Positions 36,234 to 45,576 are shown, numbered from the stretch's first letter. The stretch: DNA of 64,000 nucleotides from Colwellia sp. (GCA_013215295.1 JABSOZ010000014.1:92827-156826), one strand, 5' to 3'. A program made the numbers and translations. Notes: generated from the letters alone by a model not told the origin.

Positions 36234-37240
36234 AAGACGTTATATTAACTGCGGTATTGCTAACTACATGCTTGCTCAACGTCCAGGTATTAGCTGCAGA
36301 CAATAGTGTTCAATGTACTTCCATTGAGTCGAAGAAGGTCACGTCTTGTTTTGAAGGCACACATAAATCGTCAGATAAACTTTCAAAGTTACTGTTTTTA
36401 TACCTGAGTGGTGATATTGATGATATGTCACTCATACATAAGCAAGTAGATATTTGGCAAAACAAAGTTCTGTCTGACGTTAATGATATCAAGGATAGTT
36501 TCATTGATTTTGAACCTTATATTAATGAATATGCAGATGCGTATAATTCAGACCAATTGCCCCCTTTATTAGAGCCACTGAGTTTAGGCAACGTTACTAA
36601 GGTAAAACTTAATGGTGAAACCTTTAATAAATATCCAAATAAACAATGCAAAAAAGTATTTAATGCTAAAAATTGTGAAGCTATCTTTGAACAATTCAGG
36701 TCAGGTATGGAGTCTCCCTACAAATTAATTGATAAAGAGCAGTACTTAAAAACAGCTCAAGCTATCGGTTTACGTAACCAGAAATGGAAAAATTATTTCG
36801 CAAATTCTAGATCGCAAACATTTATAGATTTAGCGGTTAATACTTTGTACTACAAAGATGCATTAAAAAGCGATAGTTTAGTGCCTCCACCCAAAAAGCA
36901 GTACTTTGCCCTTCATCCTTCCATAGTCATGCACTACAGTAATGATGCTGATAAAGGAGAGCAAATGAAGGAAGCTCTAGCGATTGAGTGGTTTGGCGTT
37001 AATTACTGGGATCGTTCAACTCCGCTAGGTTGGTCAGTGGTATCAACTTATGCTGATAGAATTTCTGTAAAGTCTATTTCTCATGGATTAATGCTGCATG
37101 TGAATAATAGCTATTCGTTCGGATTTACCACGAATAGTAAAAAAGAACATGGTATTTTCTTGTCTATTGATTTACTTAAATTATTTGAAACTAAGCAATC
37201 AAACTACAAAAGTTACCTCAGCAAGCTAAAAGATCTTTAA
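36230..37240 (+). CDS. Exported protein of unknown function, coupled to hydrolase
   Basis: A 336-residue protein with signal peptide (ends VLAAD) and four cysteines in the first half that could form disulfides (VQC, TSC, KQC, KNC). The rest is mixed alpha/beta with no motif I know. ATGA overlap with the hydrolase gene shows an operon. An attC-like half site lies 40 bases after its stop codon. Confidence 0.68.
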   Translation: MKDVILTAVLLTTCLLNVQVLAADNSVQCTSIESKKVTSCFEGTHKSSDKLSKLLFLYLSGDIDDMSLIHKQVDIWQNKVLSDVNDIKDSFIDFEPYINEYADAYNSDQLPPLLEPLSLGNVTKVKLNGETFNKYPNKQCKKVFNAKNCEAIFEQFRSGMESPYKLIDKEQYLKTAQAIGLRNQKWKNYFANSRSQTFIDLAVNTLYYKDALKSDSLVPPPKKQYFALHPSIVMHYSNDADKGEQMKEALAIEWFGVNYWDRSTPLGWSVVSTYADRISVKSISHGLMLHVNNSYSFGFTTNSKKEHGIFLSIDLLKLFETKQSNYKSYLSKLKDL

Positions 37241-37279
37241 TTTTCCTTTTTATCAGGCAACTTTATTCTAGTTTCATTT

Positions 37280-37299
37280 AGCCTCTTAATGGGGCATTA
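37280..37299 (+). other. attC-like half site
   Basis: AGCCTCTTAATGGGGCATTA matches the 3' end of the cassette sites at 43.6 and 44.5 kb in 19 of 20 bases. The matching 5' arm is not visible, so this is a remnant or a partial site. Confidence 0.55.
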
Positions 37300-37380
37300 C
37301 CGCTATTTATCGTAAAATGACTACCAAATGATGCCCTAAAACTATTGCTTAAATATAATTCAAACCTTATCATTAATGCA

Positions 37381-37399
37381 AATGGTAATTGTTACCATT
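37381..37399 (+). promoter_or_regulatory. Fur box upstream of PepSY/DUF3325 operon
   Basis: AATGGTAATTGTTACCATT, an inverted repeat with 8-bp arms close to the Fur consensus of AT-rich 19-mers. It lies 22 bases before the first ATG of the operon. It implies repression when iron is plentiful. Confidence 0.7.
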
Positions 37400-37420
37400 A
37401 AGATTAGGTGATGATTTGTT

Positions 37421-37735
37421 ATGTTTTTAAGTTTTATCCCCGCCTGGCTGGCGTGTTGTATTTTTTTCGGCACGAGTCAACGGCAAACCTTTTTAAAAAA
37501 GCCATTACCCGTATTTTCTAGTCGGATTATCGGGTTAATTTTATTGTGGGGAATGTTATTACAACTATTTGTACACTTACCAACCGTTTCAGCCTTGATT
37601 ACTGGCTTTGCATTAGTGTGTTGTTTTTTACCTTTAATTACTTTGATCAGTGCTTATAAAAAATATTATCTAGTGTTAGCTAGTTTTTTAGTTTGTGTAT
37701 TGTCAATCGTGTTTTCTACACAGGGAGTGGGCTAA
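37421..37735 (+). CDS. DUF3325 family small membrane protein
   Basis: A 104-residue protein with three to four hydrophobic helices. Position (first gene before a DUF3649-like and a PepSY-associated gene, next to a TonB receptor) fits the DUF3325-DUF3649-PepSY iron cluster known from Shewanella and Pseudoalteromonas. Family assignment rests on size, topology and context. Function is unknown; it may support siderophore-iron release. Confidence 0.68.
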   Translation: MFLSFIPAWLACCIFFGTSQRQTFLKKPLPVFSSRIIGLILLWGMLLQLFVHLPTVSALITGFALVCCFLPLITLISAYKKYYLVLASFLVCVLSIVFSTQGVG

Positions 37736-37737
37736 TC

Positions 37738-37992
37738 ATGTGGTCACGAACTTTTGCAGGATTAATTATCGGGTTATTACTATCTGTGTCTATCGTGCTA
37801 AATCTTAATTTATTATTACCTATTAAAGAAGACACTATGCTGTTGATTGGCTTGTTGCTCGCTTTCCCTATATGGGCCGGAATTCAAGTGTGGAGTTACT
37901 CTTTTTCTAGCGCAAAAAAAGCCTGGTTAAAGTTAAGTTTGCTATTAATCCCATCAGTGTTAATTAATGCTGTTTTATTGTCGTTGAGGTAA
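37738..37992 (+). CDS. DUF3649-like small membrane protein
   Basis: The start at 37738 lies behind GGAG, 2 bases after the previous stop. The 84-residue product has three hydrophobic segments (FAGLIIGLLLSVSIVLNLN, LLIGLLLAFPIWAGIQVW, LKLSLLLIPSVLINAVLLSL). Context and size fit DUF3649, the usual neighbour of DUF3325. It is part of the Fur-controlled iron operon. Confidence 0.66.
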   Translation: MWSRTFAGLIIGLLLSVSIVLNLNLLLPIKEDTMLLIGLLLAFPIWAGIQVWSYSFSSAKKAWLKLSLLLIPSVLINAVLLSLR

Positions 37993-37998
37993 GGTGAG

Positions 37999-39579
37999 AT
38001 GAACAAAGATTCATTAAAAGCGTTAACCAACGCACATGCTTGGGTTGGACTAGTTATATCGACCATTTTGTTTATTATTTTCTTTGCTGGATCAATAAGC
38101 CTATTCCGCGATGATATTAATGTATGGGAACTTAACCCACACTATGCGGTGAATGAACAAAGTGAAAGTCTCTCGCTTGATCGTGTTATTAGCACAGTCG
38201 CTAAAGAATATAATATTAATACCCACGGTTATTTTATTTTATCTATGCCGAGCGTTGAACAACCTCTCGCTAATCTGTATTTTGAAGAAAAATTATCTGA
38301 TGACGAACATGTTGATCAACATTTTATTTTGGCCCCCAACGGAAAAATAATAGGCAATGGTAATGGCTCAAGCTGGGGAGACTTTTTATATGAACTGCAT
38401 TATAACTTACATATCCCCGAAGTTGGGCTGTATTTTGTCGGTATAGTTTCTCTGTTCTTTTTTGTAGCGCTGCTTAGCGGTGTCGTTATTCATTGGCGTA
38501 AAATAATCAGTAAATTTTTCCAATATAGAAAAGAGGGAAAAAAAGACAAGTTACTTGATGCGCATAACCTTATTGGCGTTATGGGGTTACCCTTTCATAT
38601 TATGTATGCTTTTTCTGGCTTAGTGTTTAACCTGCTGATTATTTATCAAATATCATATGCAGTTGTCTTGTATGGCGGCGATCAAAGTAAATTACTGACA
38701 GCTGCTGGTGTGGTTGATGTTCATTTAGAAGAAACTAAAATAGTGTTGCCAGTTCAAGGCATAGACAACTTATATTTAACCGCTAAAGCCACCTTAGGTG
38801 AAGTGTCTATAAACCGAATATCGATAGACCATTTTGGTGATGAAAGCGCTTCTGTAACTTTTAGAGGTGCAGATAAAAGTCAATTTTCTACACGTAAAGA
38901 GGCAACGTATCATATTGCCTCAGGCCGAGAGTTGTATTTAACTAAGGACAACTTCGATAATGATTTACGTGGTGGTCTTGCTGTAATATCGAGTTTGCAT
39001 TTTGGCGACTTTGCGGGGTATTTAATACGGGTATTGTTTTTCACTTTAGGTATTGGCACTTGTTATATTATTTTAACGGGTAACCTAATGTGGATTCAGA
39101 AAAAAGCAAATTTACGGGTAGAGAAACAAAATACTATGGGATTAAAGCTGGTCTATGCGATGACAACGGGGGGCTTTATCGGTACTATTTTTGCGAGTGC
39201 CATTGGTTTTGTTTTTGCTCGTATAATTCCCATTGATTATGTAGGCCGAAGTGACTTAATTGCCTATATCTTTTTTGGTTGTTTATTTAGCGCAATTGTC
39301 GTTTCTTTAAATATTAAAGCGCAAAAACAATTTGCGGCAATATTTTTAAAAATAACTGCTGGAGCTTTAGCCTTAACTCCTTTGATGGATTGGTTATTTG
39401 TTTCGCAGGGTATAATGGCAATGCTAAACGTTGGCTATTATCATGTGATTGTCGTTGAGGGTATGTTATTGAGTTTGGCACTTTTTTGTTGGTTAATTGC
39501 TGCACGGCTATTCGTTAATAAACGTATTGAAGTAGATAATGAAATAGGGAATGTCATCAACACGCTAGTACAAGAGTAA
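37999..39579 (+). CDS. PepSY-associated TM protein (siderophore-iron reductase type)
   Basis: A 526-residue inner-membrane protein with the PepSY_TM pattern: a first helix after AHAWVGLVISTI, a long periplasmic region with ELHYNLHIP, a second helix pair around GVVIHWRK, then LLDAHNLIGVMGLPFHIMYAFSG, and four later helices. Conserved histidines could hold haem. Such proteins reduce ferric siderophores after uptake. It closes the three-gene operon behind a Fur box. Confidence 0.86.
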   Translation: MNKDSLKALTNAHAWVGLVISTILFIIFFAGSISLFRDDINVWELNPHYAVNEQSESLSLDRVISTVAKEYNINTHGYFILSMPSVEQPLANLYFEEKLSDDEHVDQHFILAPNGKIIGNGNGSSWGDFLYELHYNLHIPEVGLYFVGIVSLFFFVALLSGVVIHWRKIISKFFQYRKEGKKDKLLDAHNLIGVMGLPFHIMYAFSGLVFNLLIIYQISYAVVLYGGDQSKLLTAAGVVDVHLEETKIVLPVQGIDNLYLTAKATLGEVSINRISIDHFGDESASVTFRGADKSQFSTRKEATYHIASGRELYLTKDNFDNDLRGGLAVISSLHFGDFAGYLIRVLFFTLGIGTCYIILTGNLMWIQKKANLRVEKQNTMGLKLVYAMTTGGFIGTIFASAIGFVFARIIPIDYVGRSDLIAYIFFGCLFSAIVVSLNIKAQKQFAAIFLKITAGALALTPLMDWLFVSQGIMAMLNVGYYHVIVVEGMLLSLALFCWLIAARLFVNKRIEVDNEIGNVINTLVQE

Positions 39580-39631
39580 ATGTCATGTATTCATAGTTGG
39601 TGAATGAATCCGCTATGTTAGTTTATTAATC

Positions 39632-39670
39632 GCCTGATATTACTTTTGATAGAGTGATGTCGGGTTTTTT
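39632..39670 (+). terminator. Terminator after the PepSY operon
   Basis: Imperfect hairpin CCTGATATTACT / AGTGATGTCGG followed by six T. It lies 52 bases after the operon's last stop codon. Confidence 0.55.
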
Positions 39671-39878
39671 AATGCTGATCTAATCAACTGTTAATTTCAC
39701 TAAAAACACCTGCCCGAGAATATATAATAGCTTTAAATTCTCATCACTAAGCTAAGCATAAAAATTCTGTCTTGTATCAATAACACGGAGATCTTAGCTG
39801 ATATAATTAAGCCTTTGAACTGGTTTTTTGACTTGAGTGAGAAAAGAAGAGTGGGTGAATGCGAATGATCTCACCACA

Positions 39879-39940
39879 CCCTGTACATTTATTACTACAG
39901 GGGCAAAGGTTAACTGCCTTTTTCAGCTGTTAACCTTTGC
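39879..39940. terminator. Two hairpins between convergent genes
   Basis: CCCTGTA / TACAGGG (39879-39902) and a perfect 12-bp stem GCAAAGGTTAAC / GTTAACCTTTGC (39903-39940). They lie downstream of both the PepSY operon and the TonB receptor gene. Confidence 0.5.
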
Positions 39941-40030
39941 CTAGATTAAAAGTTAAGTTATGCGAATAATGGTTGATGCATAGCCTTGATGATTGTTCAT
40001 ATTTTAGTAATAAAATAGTCAACTATAAGA

Positions 40031-42406
40031 CTAAAAGCTACCTCTAATACTTAAGCTAACTTGTCTTGGTTGACCGATAGTAATGGTCTTGTCGCCATTA
40101 AATTCTAAATACTCTTCATCAAGTAGATTGCTCGTTTTTAAATACACGCCTATCATTTCCCACTCGTAGCCTAACTGCATATTAACTAAAGTACGACTAG
40201 GGTTTTGCACATCATAATATTCATCACCAGGCTCATGACCGCTAATAAAAGGATTTATATAACCTGTAGAGGTGCTTGCGTAGTTAGCGCTGACATTGGC
40301 AAAGAAACCATTGTCTGCAGTATATGTAGCACCAATATTACCGGTCCATTGGGGAGAGTCGGCAAAACTTCTGCCGGATAAATCATAAAAATCATCGGCA
40401 CTAGCAGCACTTATGCCACTCGATTCAGTATTTGATTTAGGTGTTGCAACTAAAAAGTCAGTGAACTCACTTTTTGCCTGTCCGATTGATGAATACAGCT
40501 TGAGCTGATTGTTTACTTGGTAATTCAATTCTAACTCAAAGCCCTGTAGTTTAGAGCTGCCGGCATTTTTTGTTTCTGAATCAAAAACATTACCAGAGAG
40601 TTGCACTCTAACTTGTTGATCTGTCCAGTCTATATAGAATAGATTCGCATTAGCGATTAAGGCGCCATCTAACCAAGTTGAGCGTACTGAAAATTCATAA
40701 TTATCGGTATATTCTGGATCGTACTGATATGCGGTTGCGGTTGCTGTATTGGTACCTACTCCCCCAGAACGATAACCTTGTTGAAAAGTAAAACTAGTCG
40801 TTAAGTCTTCATTCCAATGATAACTAACACCTATCTTAGGTAATACGGTATCAAAGCTAGCATCAACTAATGGGGTTGTGCCATTTGCGTTTTCGACACT
40901 ATTATGGATAAAGGCATTAATTCCGGTAATTAAGGGTATCAGCCCTTCGTATGGTGTTCCTTGATAACTGGCAGGATCTGGAAGTAAATGGCCATTATTT
41001 AGTGCAACAGTGGTATGGTCGGCGTTTTTCTGTTCTTCACGGTCTAAACGTAAACCCGCGTAAATGTCCCACTGGTCTGTTATTTGGTAAACCAAGTCGG
41101 TAAACAGTGCATAACTGGTCACTTCTGTTGTTGTGTCGCCAGTATTCACATATACCGCAGGATTAAAAGCATCATATTGCGATAAAACTAAGCCAGCGGT
41201 TCCCGCATCTAGACCATAATTTCTCATTAAAAATTCATTATCTAAACCTGCTCTATCTAATGACAAATTACTCAAGCCAATAGTTTTACTAGCGATGTCT
41301 TCATTAAAATAGTATACACCCACGATGCCTTGTAGGTTTTCATAGTCAAAGGTCAAAAGTAGCTCTTGACTAAAAGTATCAATACTTGTGTTCCAATTAT
41401 TTCTGCTTAGCTCTTCAGCCGTGCCATCGGCATCTCGAATAGAGCCGTCATCAACGCTTGAATTTGTGGTAACGGAAGTGAGATCCCATTCGTCATTAAG
41501 TGAATAGTCGAGTTTTAGCGAAATTATATCTGCATCATAAAATTTCTTATTGGCAAGGTTATTGTAAATATAAGGATGGTTATAAACAGAAATTTTTTCA
41601 CCACTGTTGCCATAATTAGGATTGTTAATCCAGCTAAGGCCGCGCTCATTCTCGGCATGGGTATAAGATAACTGAGCGGTAAAGTCTGATAATGCATCAG
41701 GGGTGAGTAAAAACTTTAAGCGGTAGAGCTGATCTTCGCGAGCATTGCCTGGTGCTTTAAGTGTTAGATTTTCAATAAAACCATCGGCTTCTTTATGTTC
41801 ACCACTAAAACGAAAAGCGAGCTGATCTTCAACTAGACCACCACCAAAAGCGATTGCCGCTTCTCTTTCGCCGTATTCACCAGTTTGCAGCCTGTATTTG
41901 CCTTCCCAGTCATGCGTTGCTGCCTGAGTATTCATTATTACCGCACCTGCTAATGCATTGCGGCCTTGCAAGGTTGATTGTGGTCCACGTAAAATCTCTA
42001 CTTGGTTAGCATCCCAAGTAGAGAAACTTCCGCCACTGATCATTTGTCGTGGCAATGAAGCGCCATCAACATAAACACTGGCCAAATAACTATTACCACC
42101 ACCTGAAACATTGGTACCGTTGATACCACGAATGCTAAAGCTACCATCGGACGTCGCATGGGTATTTGCCGTTATCGTTAAGGCATCATAAAAACTGCTT
42201 ATATTTTGTTGTTCAATTTGTGCTGCGGTAACAACGGCGACACTTGTGGTAGTTTCTTGCAATGTACGCGCAATTTTCTGCCCTGTAACAATAATGCGTT
42301 CAACATGTTGCTCTTCATCTAATGTAACTTCAGCGGCAATAACGTGATGAGTAGCAGACAGTAATAAACTAGCGCTTACAGCACTCGCTATACGAGTAAA
42401 TTTCAT
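40031..42406 (-). CDS. TonB-dependent receptor, probable ferric-siderophore receptor
   Basis: A 791-residue outer-membrane receptor: signal peptide ending VIAAE, a TonB box-like VERIIVTGQK, a plug domain (ALTITANTHATSDGSFSIRG, VEILRGPQSTLQGRNALAGAV) and a barrel ending in LSIRGSF with terminal phenylalanine. A Fur box 20 bases upstream and the nearby Fur-controlled PepSY operon make an iron-siderophore ligand likely. The precise siderophore is unknown. The gene is convergent with the PepSY operon. Confidence 0.92.
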   Translation of the reverse strand: MKFTRIASAVSASLLLSATHHVIAAEVTLDEEQHVERIIVTGQKIARTLQETTTSVAVVTAAQIEQQNISSFYDALTITANTHATSDGSFSIRGINGTNVSGGGNSYLASVYVDGASLPRQMISGGSFSTWDANQVEILRGPQSTLQGRNALAGAVIMNTQAATHDWEGKYRLQTGEYGEREAAIAFGGGLVEDQLAFRFSGEHKEADGFIENLTLKAPGNAREDQLYRLKFLLTPDALSDFTAQLSYTHAENERGLSWINNPNYGNSGEKISVYNHPYIYNNLANKKFYDADIISLKLDYSLNDEWDLTSVTTNSSVDDGSIRDADGTAEELSRNNWNTSIDTFSQELLLTFDYENLQGIVGVYYFNEDIASKTIGLSNLSLDRAGLDNEFLMRNYGLDAGTAGLVLSQYDAFNPAVYVNTGDTTTEVTSYALFTDLVYQITDQWDIYAGLRLDREEQKNADHTTVALNNGHLLPDPASYQGTPYEGLIPLITGINAFIHNSVENANGTTPLVDASFDTVLPKIGVSYHWNEDLTTSFTFQQGYRSGGVGTNTATATAYQYDPEYTDNYEFSVRSTWLDGALIANANLFYIDWTDQQVRVQLSGNVFDSETKNAGSSKLQGFELELNYQVNNQLKLYSSIGQAKSEFTDFLVATPKSNTESSGISAASADDFYDLSGRSFADSPQWTGNIGATYTADNGFFANVSANYASTSTGYINPFISGHEPGDEYYDVQNPSRTLVNMQLGYEWEMIGVYLKTSNLLDEEYLEFNGDKTITIGQPRQVSLSIRGSF

Positions 42407-42426
42407 TGGTGCTTCCTATTAATGGT

Positions 42427-42445
42427 AATGAGAATGATTTCTATT
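42427..42445 (-). promoter_or_regulatory. Fur box of TonB receptor gene
   Basis: AATGAGAATGATTTCTATT (in + orientation), an AT-rich GATAATGAT-like Fur site, lies 20 bases upstream of the receptor start codon. Confidence 0.65.
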
Positions 42446-42967
42446 TGTATTTTTGTGCAGATAGTAACAGTAGCTGTTGTTTTTTGAAACCTTTTTGTAA
42501 TAGTCTGTATTTGAAATATTATCGGTGTGAGCCTGACACCTATTTTTGATGGATTAATGCGGATGATTATCACCACAAAGAATCGTCACAAAAGAGTAGG
42601 GTAATGAACCATGCAAGCTTCTATAGCGTTTATCGCGCGCGGTAAGTCATACACATACGTTTAAATTATCTACAATATTCCTTTATTGTCTGTTGCTTTA
42701 AGGGGGATTGCTCTTGTTATACGCAGCAATTCTCTAAATCTATAAGGATCTTTAAATTCTGTGTAGATTTTTTGAGAATGGTTATTTTGATTATTCGTTA
42801 TTAGGTGAAGACAGTGGCCGTTCAACGTATAAAGATGAAATCCTTATTAATAGATAGCAATAACCACTTGATATACTGAGAATATAAGGGTAAATTTTAT
42901 TTCTATTATAAGTAAATCAGACGGTTAATGACCTGTAGAAAAAAGGGTCTTTTCTCATCTATTAAGC
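42446..42967. other. Region left of the cassette array; no integrase, no attI recognised
   Basis: About 520 bases with stops in all frames. There is no integron integrase gene, no cassette site and no attI I can recognise. This leaves the left edge of the array at about 42968 unexplained. Confidence 0.5.
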
Positions 42968-42990
42968 TGATAGTATTCTTAGGGACGATT

Positions 42991-43521
42991 ATGCTCATAT
43001 CCGAATTAGTTAAACTTAAAAATAGCAAAGAACTCATATCAATTGAACGAGATTGTCATGATGAGGAATTGACGGGTTATCTTGTAAATATTACAGAACA
43101 AGTTGTAGTAATGAATCTTGTGGATAATGATGGTTTATACGAAGGATTAACTGTATTCGAAACAGAGCAAATTAATGAGGTGTTTTGGGGGAATCGTGAG
43201 CACAAAGCTATAAATCATTTAGCAAACAAGCAAACCTTTCCTGATTTGCTTTCTTTTAATGTTACCTCATTTCAAGAAACGATTTTAGAACTAAGCAAAT
43301 CCAGTAAAAGCATTTCTATCCACTGTCATTATTCTGAAGAAAAATTTGATATTTGCGAAATAACAAAGTACGACGACAATTGGTTCAAGATAAAGACGTT
43401 TGGGATAAAAAAGACGTTATCGCGCATGGATAAACTTTTTTGTCGAGAATGTATTTCAAGAGTAGTGGTAAATAGCCCTTATCAAAATAGTATTGTAGAG
43501 CTTAGTGCAAAAGAATACTAA
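42991..43521 (+). CDS. Integron cassette protein 1, unknown function (176 aa)
   Basis: ATG at 42991 follows AGGGAC; an upstream ATG at 42928 would lie outside the cassette. The product starts MLISELVKLKNSKELISIERD and is a soluble, acidic protein with beta-rich pattern and no known motif. Its stop codon lies inside the 5' arm of the following attC, as usual for cassettes. Left edge near 42968 is inferred from GATAGTATTC there, which pairs with the GAATACTAAG arm. Confidence 0.65.
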   Translation: MLISELVKLKNSKELISIERDCHDEELTGYLVNITEQVVVMNLVDNDGLYEGLTVFETEQINEVFWGNREHKAINHLANKQTFPDLLSFNVTSFQETILELSKSSKSISIHCHYSEEKFDICEITKYDDNWFKIKTFGIKKTLSRMDKLFCRECISRVVVNSPYQNSIVELSAKEY

Positions 43522-43612
43522 GCCATTCAAGCAGGACTTTGACAGTTGGCTAGGTTCCGCTTCGCTTCACATTTTAGCCAACAATTAAAAGCCTCTTAAT
43601 GGGGCGTATTAC
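43516..43612 (+). repeat. attC site 1 (integron cassette recombination site)
   Basis: Starts TACTAAG, has arms GTTGGCTA and TTAGCCAAC around a central CGCTTCGC region, and ends GGGGCG/TATTACG. Nearly identical in its inner part to attC 2 and 5. Confidence 0.85.
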
Positions 43613-43632
43613 GAAAAAGGATTCCATGAAGC

Positions 43633-44439
43633 ATGTATCGCACTATAGTACTTCTAATTTTATTTTTATCATTTTCAGCATTATCAACAACAGCAGACGA
43701 AATGATAAAGCATAAAAGCATTTCAATAGGTAGTTACAGCCTTAACTTTAATTATATTGCTGGTTTGAAACCTGCAATAGTGTTTGAGTCAGGTTCAGGT
43801 GTTGAATCGACGCATTGGAATAAGATAATGAAATCACTATCATCTAAAGTAGATAATGCAATCATAAGTTATGACAGAGCTGGTTATGGTGAAAGTGATT
43901 TACCAATAGAACCTTATCAAATTGAAAGTGAAATTTTGTGGTTGAGAAAAGGGCTAGAGCGTCTCGGTTATGCTGACTCTATTGTATATGTAGGACATTC
44001 TTATGCTTATTATTTATTAAAAATGTATGAAGCTAAATATAATGATTCAATTCATTCATTAGTTTATATCGATCCAGTTACCATTGATTTTATAGAATCA
44101 ATGGGGGGAATAGAAGAAGAGTTAAAGCACTTTGATCCATCTCTTCTTCCAGATAATAAATTTGGTAAATCTCTAATAAGAGAAACGAAAGGTGTTCCTG
44201 ATACTTTTAATAAAGTTAAAAACCTGAAAGTATCAGACTCAAGTAGTTGCTTTGTCATATCAGCTGAAAGTCCAGAGTGGTCTTCTCAAAAAGAAATTAT
44301 TGAATGGAAATCTGGTCATAAAAAGTTATCAAGGCAATGTGGTAACAATATAGTTATAGCTAAGGGTAGTAATCATGACGTACCAACACATTCTCCAGAA
44401 CTTATAGTTAATAAATTAGTAAGTATTTTAGAGCAGTGA
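43633..44439 (+). CDS. Cassette protein 2: exported alpha/beta hydrolase
   Basis: A 268-residue protein with signal peptide (ends LSTTADE), the hydrolase strand FESGSGVESTHW, a nucleophile elbow GHSYAYYL (S ~119), DRAGYGESD and a late GSNHDVPTHSP histidine. Members split esters, amides or epoxides. It begins ~24 bases after an attC cross-over point, with no room for its own promoter, so expression depends on transcription from upstream. Function in this cell is unknown. Confidence 0.85.
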   Translation: MYRTIVLLILFLSFSALSTTADEMIKHKSISIGSYSLNFNYIAGLKPAIVFESGSGVESTHWNKIMKSLSSKVDNAIISYDRAGYGESDLPIEPYQIESEILWLRKGLERLGYADSIVYVGHSYAYYLLKMYEAKYNDSIHSLVYIDPVTIDFIESMGGIEEELKHFDPSLLPDNKFGKSLIRETKGVPDTFNKVKNLKVSDSSSCFVISAESPEWSSQKEIIEWKSGHKKLSRQCGNNIVIAKGSNHDVPTHSPELIVNKLVSILEQ

Positions 44440-44447
44440 TAAATTTT

Positions 44448-44548
44448 CGTATAAGGCATTCAAGCAGGACTTTTAACAGTTGGCTAGGTTCCGCTTCGCT
44501 TCACATTATAACCAACAATTAAAAGCCTCTTAATGGGGCGTTATGTGC
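44448..44548 (+). repeat. attC site 2
   Basis: CGTATAAG at the 5' end pairs with the start of its own cassette (GTATTACG). Inner arms GTTGGCTA / TAACCAAC. Ends GGGGCG/TTATGTGC. Confidence 0.88.
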
Positions 44549-44567
44549 TTTTAGAGGACTGTATCTA

Positions 44568-45038
44568 ATGATTCGTGTTGCTAATAAATCAGACTACATA
44601 GAGATGGATTCTGTGTTTAGAGCCTCAGCAGAAGCTCTTTGCGTAAGAGACTATGATAGTCAGACTGTTTTAGATTGGGTAGGAGAAGCAAGACCTGAAC
44701 GGTTTGTAGACAGCGCCAACGATGGTTGTACACAATACGTTAAAGTTTTGGAGAATAAAGTAACCTGTTTTGGTGAGCTAAATATAGAAAAGCAGCTTTT
44801 GCTTTCATTGTTTGTCTTGCCTGATTACGCAGGCAAGGGAATTGGTCAAGAAATGATTGAATTTCTGCTTACAAAAGCTAGTGACGCTGGCATTAAAATT
44901 CTCAAAGTTGACTCATCACTTAATGCAGCTAATTTTTATTTGCGAAATGGATTTGTGGAACACAGTAAAAGTGATTTCACTACTCAAAATGGGGTAGTTC
45001 TAGAGTCAGTTAAAATGGAATGTGTATTAAGCACATAA
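44568..45038 (+). CDS. Cassette protein 3: GNAT family N-acetyltransferase
   Basis: A 156-residue GNAT protein: starts IRVANKSDYIEMDSVFR; acetyl-CoA motif LFVLPDYAGKGIGQEMIEFLL (~residues 85-105) and C-terminal NAANFYLRNGF. GNAT enzymes acetylate small molecules, including drugs, or protein N-termini. Cassette GNATs are frequent in integrons; the target here is unknown. The stop codon is inside the 5' arm of the following attC. Confidence 0.88.
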   Translation: MIRVANKSDYIEMDSVFRASAEALCVRDYDSQTVLDWVGEARPERFVDSANDGCTQYVKVLENKVTCFGELNIEKQLLLSLFVLPDYAGKGIGQEMIEFLLTKASDAGIKILKVDSSLNAANFYLRNGFVEHSKSDFTTQNGVVLESVKMECVLST

Positions 45039-45137
45039 CAAGAAAATCAACAAGGGCACGTAACAGTTGGCTACGTTTCGCTTCGCTCCACAATTTTAGC
45101 CAACCATTACTTAGCCTGTTATTTAGGCGTTATGCGT
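45031..45137 (+). repeat. attC site 3
   Basis: 5' arm GCACATAAC is the exact reverse complement of GTTATGTGC at the start of the same cassette, the defining attC relation. Inner arms GTTGGCTA / TTAGCCAAC. Ends GGCG/TTATGCG. Confidence 0.92.
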
Positions 45138-45156
45138 TTCAGATGGAGGAGTTAAA

Positions 45157-45576
45157 ATGAAGTCTATTATTCTAAATTCTATTGCAATATTAGGAGGACT
45201 CGTTTTAGGTGGCGCAGTAAATATGGGGCTAATATCATTAGGTGCTGAGTTAATTCCGCCACCTGTTGGGGCGGATGTGTCATCAATGGAAGGACTGGAG
45301 AAAGCTATGCACTTATTCATGCCACAACACTTTGTTTTTCCGTTTCTTGCGCACTCTTTGGGAACACTGGCGGGTGCTTTTTTTGCTGCAAAGGTTGCTG
45401 CGACTCACAAATTAATAATTGCATTTGTCATTGGGGTAGCGTTTCTTGCCGGTGGTATTGTTATGGTTTTTAGTTTGCCGTCACCGATTTGGTTTAATTC
45501 ATTGGACTTAATTGGTGCGTATTTGCCCATGGCGTATATTGGTTATAAATTTATAAAGAGTAATGACTACCCTTAG
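45157..45576 (+). CDS. Cassette protein 4: small membrane protein of unknown function
   Basis: A 139-residue protein with four hydrophobic helices (SIAILGGLVLGGAVNMGLI, FLAHSLGTLAGAFFAAKVA, IIAFVIGVAFLAGGIVMVF, LIGAYLPMAYIGYKF). No family recognised. GGAGG sits 8 bases before ATG. Cassette boundaries are 45130-45675. Confidence 0.75.
   Translation: MKSIILNSIAILGGLVLGGAVNMGLISLGAELIPPPVGADVSSMEGLEKAMHLFMPQHFVFPFLAHSLGTLAGAFFAAKVAATHKLIIAFVIGVAFLAGGIVMVFSLPSPIWFNSLDLIGAYLPMAYIGYKFIKSNDYP

Noticed and set aside
42536..42560. Attachment site left of the cassettes
   Set aside because: No GTT core pairing with cassette 1 and no integrase-binding repeats could be seen.
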